From: Liriodendron chinense
Lineage: Eukaryota; Streptophyta; Magnoliopsida; Magnoliales; Magnoliaceae
NCBI GenBank assembly: GCA_003013855.2
Contig: PVNU02000773.1
Coordinates: 806,001 to 870,000 of the forward strand
Reading direction: 5' to 3'
Length of the DNA stretch: 64,000 nucleotides
The position numbers were made by a program, and so were the translations under genes. Below, in pieces: positions 57,415 through 64,000 of the stretch. The notes under the pieces were generated by a model. The model saw only the letters and a list, made by a program, of their open reading frames with translations. It searched no databases and had not been told where the DNA came from. Numbering within the stretch: position 1 is the stretch's first letter; each line of letters opens with the position of its first letter.

Positions 57415-59863
57415 GCTTCCCGACTTCAGCAAAAGGATATATTCCTTCAATCCAACTACATCAAAAGTAACTCTCAATCAATGCAATTAGTAAAACCCGT
57501 TACAAAAGGGACACAGATGAACCAAAAAATAGTATGAGAAGCAATAAGATATAGCAGAAAAATAATAAAGGCACAGATAGAAAGCTGGTGAAATCAATGA
57601 AACAGACACATGTAGAAGACAGGGTAAAGAAATGATAAGAAGGACAGTGAAATAATGCCCAAATCATGTGCACGCGTGTACATGTGTGTCTAGGGTTTTG
57701 CTAACATCAACTGTTCATTCATTCATACAACTAGGAGCACGCCATGTTACAAAAATCACACCAATTGGATGATCCTAAGCATCTGATCAATAGCATTGGA
57801 AAATGGACAATCAAGATTGAGTGGAGAAACAAAATAGGCTCAATCATCATCTTGAAACATCTACTAGATAGATCCCACTCTGTATTGCTTATGATTCCAA
57901 AGTAGCACTTTGGTTTGAAGATTCTAACCATGTGATCTATGGCTCTTAAACAAAGGACGGTTGTGACAAATTGGCCTCATTCAAAGGGTTAGGATAATCC
58001 GATACGAGTGGTTTTGCACCATGGCTTTCTCCCAATGGTACTATCAAATGAACCATCTTGATCAATGGTTGGGCGTCCCATGTGTCATTCAAAAGTTTTG
58101 GGGACATTAGGAAAACCCATATATGTATGTATGTATGTATAAATGCATGCATGCATGTATACATATGTGTGTGTACAATAAGGTTCAAGTCCAACCGGTT
58201 GGACCATAATTTAGGTTTGCCCAGCAAACAACTTCCAACCCATAATGTTTGTGCAACAACCAACCCTTCCAATAGGTTGGCCCCACATGACAATCACCTT
58301 GTGTAAAAATCAGCCCCATCCATTCATTTGGTGGTTCACACAATTGAAAACAATGTTTAGCCATTGATAAATAACAAACTACAAGTGTGGTCCACTTGGT
58401 GAGTTGATAAATAACTCTCCCTCCCTCCCTTCACGCTAAGCTTGGATGTGTGTGTGCGCGCGCGTGGTAGGTAAAAAAAAAAGTTAAAAATAAATCTTTC
58501 TCACGCTCTCAGAGAGAACATATTTTGGTCAAAGTTTAGGCCAAGCTTGGATGTCTTGAACATCCTAGGAGCAAGACATTTTTCACCCAAATCAATTTTC
58601 TGATAGTTTCTCATCTGAAACAATGTCTGAAAAATGTTCATGGTAAGGTTTTACAAAATCAAAAAAAAAAAAAACAGAAGAAGAAGAAAGAAGAAGAAGG
58701 AATCATGTCATGTTTTCGGCACCATAAATGGTACCTTCGGTTGAAGTTGACCAACTTGCACTTTGGGGTACATCCAATTGTCTTTAGTGCACCTTCGGGT
58801 ATTTCTGCCATTTGAGGCAGAAAAGGATTTGCTCCTCCATTGTTCTGTCTTGAGACCCACTTGAAGCTATCAGTGAGGGAATTCGGAAAAGAAATGTGGC
58901 TATTCCAGACACAGTTTCAGAAAAGGCACCTCCCTAAACTCATTCCAATTCAGATACCTATACAAATGACCAATATCATAGATTGCCAATCTGTGCTGGA
59001 GGTTTGGGCCACTTCCAATGCACCTTATCTATCTCTTACATGATGAAATTGAACAAGGAATTCTAAATCAACCAAACATAAGGGGAGAAGATAAAAGATC
59101 TATTTCCCTATGGAAACAAAATTCCTCTGAAACCTAATTCACTTGACTAAATCAATAAGAATATTTTTGGTTTGGTTAGTAATTTAGAGCTCTGTTGGAT
59201 GGTGGGAAATCAAGTCTAGCAAACTAGCCCTGTTACCTACAAAGAGGTTTTCTAGCCCCACATGCACCACTCCACCTCCACTGCATGGGGCATGTGTACC
59301 GACCTGGAATGTTTGTGAAAAATCTGCGTCATGCATGAGAGAGGCCTAGTCTGCAGATGGCCCGAGGAAGAAGAAGAGATGGGGAGGGGAGGGGAAGAAG
59401 AGGCCAGTCCAGAATCAGGCAGGCAACATATTTAAATGTGGACTGATGGAAATTCTTCGAAACTGTCATTTTGTGATAAGACAGATGGACCACATGATTA
59501 GCCTGAACTCTGCACCAGGTCATCTCATAGTGGATTTCACCTCATATACGACTCGGATTTCCCAATCACGTGTTGGGTTGGAACATGTGCTATGTGCGTG
59601 GATTCTACATGTAGAACCTAATAGAAATGCTATGGCAATTTGTGAGCGGAGAGATTAAAGAGGTAGTAAATCATATGCGGTACACATGCCAGCTTCAAAT
59701 TAAGGGGAGTCTTCGATCCCTACTTTTCAGGATTGTTGTGGAAGGTGAAATAAGAAAATCCTGAGATTGGTCAATTGTGGAGGCTCCAAACAAGGGATTG
59801 GGAGGGAATGCTTGGATTGGCCAATCCAGGATTGACTGATACAAGGATGGAAATGGACCCTAT
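57415..59863. other. Upstream flank of NF-YA, no further gene recognised
   Basis: A UTR acceptor-like TTTTGATGTAG (- strand) precedes the NF-YA start near 57460, so a non-coding first exon may lie further right. 58176-58415 is a truncated relative of the 56275 MITE (GGTTCAAGTCCAACCGGTTG). 58117-58170 is a GTAT/ATGC tetranucleotide patch. 58840-59043 has a faint copia-gag-like phrase (IIDCQSVLEVWATS) that I do not trust. Confidence 0.45.
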
Positions 59864-61798
59864 TGTTAGCGCACTTTTCTGTGGCATACTAGTGCACCTA
59901 ATTTGTCAATTAATTAGGTCAGTGAGTCTAGTGTTGGTTGAGCTTAATGAAGACGAAGACCAAAGACTCAAGCAGACCTGCTGCATCAAGGAAGAAGAAG
60001 TAAGGTAAAAGGGATGACTTGGTGAAGCCTTAACCTTGAACCAAATCAAAACCATAACCACTAGATAACCTTGACCCATTAGACATACTAATAGTTATCT
60101 TAAATTGGCCTTAGGTGTCCTAAAAGACCTCTTAAAGATTGGCCAAAGAGGTGCCCCTTCTGCTGCAACATATAACTCAAGACAGCATGGGAAAAGGCCT
60201 GCCAACCGGTCGAACCACTGGCTGACCGGTCATTAGACCACAAGATGGGGCAGCAACCTTGCTAGAACCCCCTAGCCTTGACCGACCGGTCATGACTAGT
60301 CAGCTGGACTGAACCGACTGGTCATGACCGGTCAGATTGGAACCCAGTCTAGACAGCAACACTCTGTCTCAAATAGACCTTTGGCCAACCGGTCCTGACC
60401 AGTCGGGGACCCCTGTCCGATTGGTCGGGACTAGCTCTTATTTGCCCGTTTTTCATCCGTTATGAATTTCTTATAAATGGGACTTGGCTCGATTTAAGGG
60501 GTGACAAGAGGAATTTTGAGAGGATTGAAGCCACCATTGTTGGAGACCATTAGAGGCTCAATTTCTAACCTTTGCAAGGCATCTTCCTTGTGATTTAACA
60601 CAAGAATGGAGATTTCAAGCTCATGAAGAAAATGACCTCCACTATCTTTTGATCTCTAGAGTTTGGATCTAGCTTGATAGTTATATTTCTATCTAAAACT
60701 CTATGATAAGATTGTTGTAGGTGAGCAACTCTAGGTAACCCATTCCCATTAGTTGTAGAGTTCTTAAACCTACTCTTCTATCACCTTGGGCATTTCAAAG
60801 GCATCATTTGCAAAGTGATTGATGAAGTGGAGCTTAGGCATTGGCAATGCAGCGGTAACACAATCGAGAGAGCAAACAAGAGTTGATTGAAGCACGGGAG
60901 AGCGAAGATCAAGCTGCCCAAAGCGACGCTAAACAAGAGGCTCATTCGACAAGTAAGTTGTCATATTGAATCCGGTTACACTCTTTCCTAGGTGAGGATT
61001 GAGTGTGAGAGTTTGGATCTACAAACTCGAACAAGTCTCCGTAGGGAGCCTCCGGCAGGAGTATATGTTAGGTTATTGGATTGGAACCGAAGGGTTGGGA
61101 GGAACCTTGTCAAACTCCTAGATTAAGAGATGAACCTTAAAATCTCCGTTATAGGTTAGGAGGAACCTTGTTAAACTCCCCAGTAAAGTGGAATCGTTTA
61201 AATACCTAGGTTGGGAGGAATCTGATTTAAACTCTCTAGTGAATGCCGGTGTGCTCACAAGGGTGATTACTTGAACCGGGAGTGGAGTAGAGTGACCGAA
61301 CCATTATAGATGCTTGTATTTGTGATTGAATTGAGCACATTGTTAATCTAGAATTATTTTTGTAATTGTTTAATTATTTATGCTTAATTAAATGTATGCT
61401 AGGCACTAGATAGGCACATCCACAAACAAGATGTACTCACACTAAGTAGAGTAGACTTGAGCTTATATGATCCAATCTCATATAGTCTACTTAGGTTGCA
61501 TAGATTAGGTGCTTGATTAGTTTAATCATTTGATTATCTATGCATGCTTAGACTAGGTTATATAATTGCTAATTATATGTTAGCCTTGTGATTGGACCCA
61601 CTTAAGCTTGGAAGATAAGTGTTCTTGCTTAATTAGTTTAGAATTGTTAATTAGTTTAATTAAGGCAAGAGGTTTTAAAAAATATTTTTAAACGGTCCTA
61701 ATCACCCCCCTCTAGGACTTAACCATAATTCTAGTTGCTTCGCTCTAAGCTTCCGCACGCTTAGCGTCTCAAGTGCTATCTAAAAGGACACAATTTCA
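59864..61798 (+). mobile_element. Solo LTR, 1,935 bp, with 5-bp TSD
   Basis: It begins TGTTAGCGCAC and ends GACACAATTTCA, flanked by the perfect duplication CCTAT (59859-59863 and 61799-61803). Inside are a TATA-like TTATAAATGGGACTTGG (about 60471), an ACCGGTC-rich block (60195-60430), and AATCACCCCCCTCTAGGAC near the 3' end, a phrase common in plant copia LTR regions. No primer-binding site, coding region or second LTR adjoins, so it is a solo LTR left by recombination. Removing it rejoins ATGGACCCTAT with TACCTTATGAAAAAG, matching the intact neighbour at about 61885. Confidence 0.85.
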
Positions 61799-61803
61799 CC
61801 TAT

Positions 61804-63036
61804 TACCTTATGAAAAAGCACAACCATATCAAAATCACTGCAGAAGGAACCAAGGACCTGCTTCAATACAAGGATCCAAATGGACCCTATTACCTTATGA
61901 AAAAGAATAACCATGTCAAAATCATTGCAAAAGAAACTAAGACCCTGTTTGGTCGCCACTTATAAATCATGTCATCTCATTTTAGAAGAAAAACAGAGTA
62001 AATGTTTTTTCCTGATTAACCAAAAGCGGATAATCTTTAGAGTGATCATAAAATCCTTGGCCCAGGGACATCACACAAGTGGACCCACAGTCTGGCGATC
62101 AAAACAATTGATCTGTTGGGTCCCACCATAGATGGTCCAGCCCCAAAAAATCTCCCACATAAGAAGTCCTGTCCATCCAACCTTCGGCCCTTTTCCCATC
62201 GAATCTGGACCGTTGTTTCGTTTTCTTATTAATCACCTACTTGCAGGAAACCAATTGAACTATCAGACTTTTGGATTGGAGAGATTTTCGGGGACACAAT
62301 CCATCCACAGTTCGGCCAATCAGATCAACATCTGGAACATTGATCCTAGGACACACTTGTAGAAATTCAAAACCCGAGGACTCCAGAGACATCCTCCATA
62401 GGAAGGTGGGCCTTTTTAGCTCAGCTAGGGCACGAAAGAACAAATCCTAATCAAGACAACAGATCATTCGGGAAGAAAGAGAAGGGACAAAAACCTACTG
62501 GAAACCAAAAAACAAACACTATAATGAGGGCGATGCAGAGAACTGAGAAACGTACTAGTTTACAGCAGTGAAAGAAACCCTACAACTCCTCCTTCTCTTC
62601 TCTGGAATTTACAGCAATCGATTACTCTGAGAATCCATTTCTGGTCTGCAATTTTTTATGGAAATAGAGAAATCCGATTCTCCCTATCCCATCTGAAATA
62701 CGTCCGAAACAGATTTTAAAATGTTTTAGACATAAAGACGGAATTAGCCTCGTTCTATTCTCGTAATGACGTTTGCATCCTTACATTTTCATTCTCTCTA
62801 CGCGCGGGAGAGCAATCTCGAAGTCATCCTGAACGCACATCCCTACTCGGCATGTGATTGCCAGATCCGAACATTTCCTCAAGTGGGCCACAAATGGCTC
62901 GTGCCTTGACCATGTTGTTCACATGGACACGTCAAACATGGGCCGTTGGCCTTTTCTTTCTAACCATCCATTTTTGGGTAATACGTACGACTCACCTTAT
63001 GACGGGACAAGACAGGTTTTCAGCCATGATACTTAC
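61804..63036. other. Spacer; possible first exon of a - strand gene
   Basis: 61804-61920 is one unit of a local tandem repeat (CTATTACCTTATGAAAAAG at about 61800 and 61886). 62560-62700 read on the - strand looks like a leader (GGAGAATCGGATTTCTCTAT, GGAGGAGTTGTAGGGTTTCT). It could be a distal NF-YA 5' exon or belong to another gene. No coding exon is recognised. Confidence 0.35.
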
Positions 63037-63562
63037 GGGCGCGGATTTCCTGCGCAAGGTTTTCGCAGGAAATTCCTGGGGACCAAGGTGGGGCCTACAG
63101 TGATGTTTTTTGATAAATCCACCCCGTCCATCCGTTTTGGGAGCTCATTTTAGGACATGAATACAGCAATTAACCGGATCCAAGACTCAAGTAGGCCTCA
63201 CTAAAGGAAAAGATGGGTAGGTAAATTACTACCGTTGAAAGCTGCCTGGGGTCCATAGTGATGTTTATATGACATCCATACCGTTCATAGCGTCACTACT
63301 ACTGGGATGAACAGGATACACAAATATTATCCTGATTCTAAACTCCTGTGGCTTCACAAATATTTCAACTGTGGACGTTCAATCCTCACGTTTTCGGCCC
63401 ACTTGAGTCTTGGATCCGGTTCATTTTTGTTCTCATGCCCTAAAATGAGCTCCCAAAACGGATGGACGGGGTGGATTTATCAGAAAACATTAATGTGGGC
63501 CCCACTTTAGTTCCCAGGGCAGGAACTTCATGCGCAAGGCTTTCGCAGGAAATCCGAGCCCC
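63037..63562. mobile_element. MITE, CGCGGATTTCCTG-end family
   Basis: The left end GGGCGCGGATTTCCTGCGCA and the right end TTTCGCAGGAAATCCGAGCCC are inverted repeats. The interior closely follows the copy at 29873-30397 (GGGCCTACAGTGATGTTTTT, CTCACTAAAGGAAAAG, GTGTGGACGTTC-type phrases). A partial target match TACTTA is present on both sides. Confidence 0.82.
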
Positions 63563-64000
63563 TTACTTAAACAGTGGGACCCACTTAATGAGTTCACTGG
63601 ATCTTTCTATAGTTTCACGTTGTGACGCATTGGGAGGAGCTCGGATTAAGAAGCAGGAGATGGTCAGGTGCGTGGCAACTTTGGAATTGGTGAAGAGCGG
63701 ATGGGCTGTGTTCCACCGATACCAAAGTGTCGGCCATGCTCTCCACCAGTACCAAATGTCAGCAGCCATCCATCTCCAGCGGCTCCTAGTGGGGTAATAC
63801 CTAATCCGAGCTCCATTGGGAGAGGAGTTAGATCATTTGCTTGGCTTCAACCGTATATTTCTGTTTGCCAGCCACCTAATTGGTCTTGTCTGCATTTAAT
63901 GCCGTAAATTATGACATATGCTGAGCAGGACCAATGTCGGCAAATAGGAAAATCAAGAGTCTAGATTCTTGGGAGAGATTCCTACTCTCGAGAGTTGCCA
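63563..64000. other. Window end with an unassigned Pro-rich ORF
   Basis: The + strand ORF 63668-63907 encodes CVPPIPKCRPCSPPVPNVSS HPSPAAPSGV and continues to FAWLQPYISVCQPP. Its composition is coding-like (Pro, Ser, Cys) and it may be an exon of a gene that continues beyond the window, but I recognise no family. Confidence 0.25.

Noticed and set aside
58840..59043. Copia gag fragment
   Set aside because: Only one short phrase (IIDCQSVLEVWAT) resembles gag. It is too little to call.

Overview
The window is nuclear DNA of a flowering plant. It has GT-AG introns, two plant-type multi-exon genes, and a very high load of plant transposable elements (Mutator, hAT, CACTA-like, RTE and L1 LINEs, copia, solo LTR, many MITEs). 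I cannot name the species from the sequence alone. No bacterial operons, CRISPR arrays or rRNA genes are visible.

Only two genes look real. (1) A plant guanylate kinase on the + strand, about 38.6-42.44 kb, with a kelch-like N-terminal part and a complete kinase domain. (2) A CCAAT-box transcription factor subunit NF-YA on the - strand, 57.41-45.63 kb, with five coding exons and a miR169-type target site in its 3' UTR. They are convergent, with about 3.2 kb between the stop codons. Each appears to carry one extra base in coding sequence: an extra T near codon 7 of the kinase, and one A too many in an A5 run in the last NF-YA exon. Both lie outside the conserved catalytic or DNA-binding cores. 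They could be true mutations, be bypassed by splicing, or be long-read assembly errors.

Layout. 0-4.5 kb: a MuDR-like (MULE) transposase relic with one frameshift and two stops, preceded by a large 21-bp-monomer tandem array with a 111-bp higher-order repeat. 5-11.1 kb: two pairs of long direct repeats (1.08 kb; 0.73/0.91 kb) and LTR-like sequence. 11.3-15.1 kb: RTE LINE 3' ends arranged tail-to-tail in several copies. 15-19 kb: tandem duplications and GGTTGGGT-rich hAT-type repeats. 19.4-23.3 kb: exon fragments of three host genes (SMUBP2-like helicase, ELMO-domain protein, ribosomal protein S9) upstream of a CACTA-like terminus. 24.9-38.6 kb: a field of MITEs, some nested or back-to-back, sharing a GTGGGGCCCACCGTGATGT core. 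38.6-42.4 kb: guanylate kinase, with a MITE abutting its leader and another in its leader intron. 45.2-57.4 kb: NF-YA, whose introns hold an L1 with an inner LTR-like segment, a hAT MITE, a copia fragment with a nested 1,043-bp hAT element (perfect 8-bp target duplication), a (TA)n-bearing MITE and a further MITE. 59.86-61.80 kb: a 1,935-bp solo LTR with a perfect 5-bp target duplication. 63.0-63.6 kb: another MITE.

The two host genes have unrelated roles: nucleotide metabolism, and transcription or stress regulation. Their common theme is growth by transposon insertion without loss of exons. I found no clearly novel biochemical system. The strongest unusual signals are the higher-order repeat array of the MULE, the repeated tail-to-tail LINE units, the three captured gene fragments, the stacked MITE insertions and the paired single-base frameshifts.
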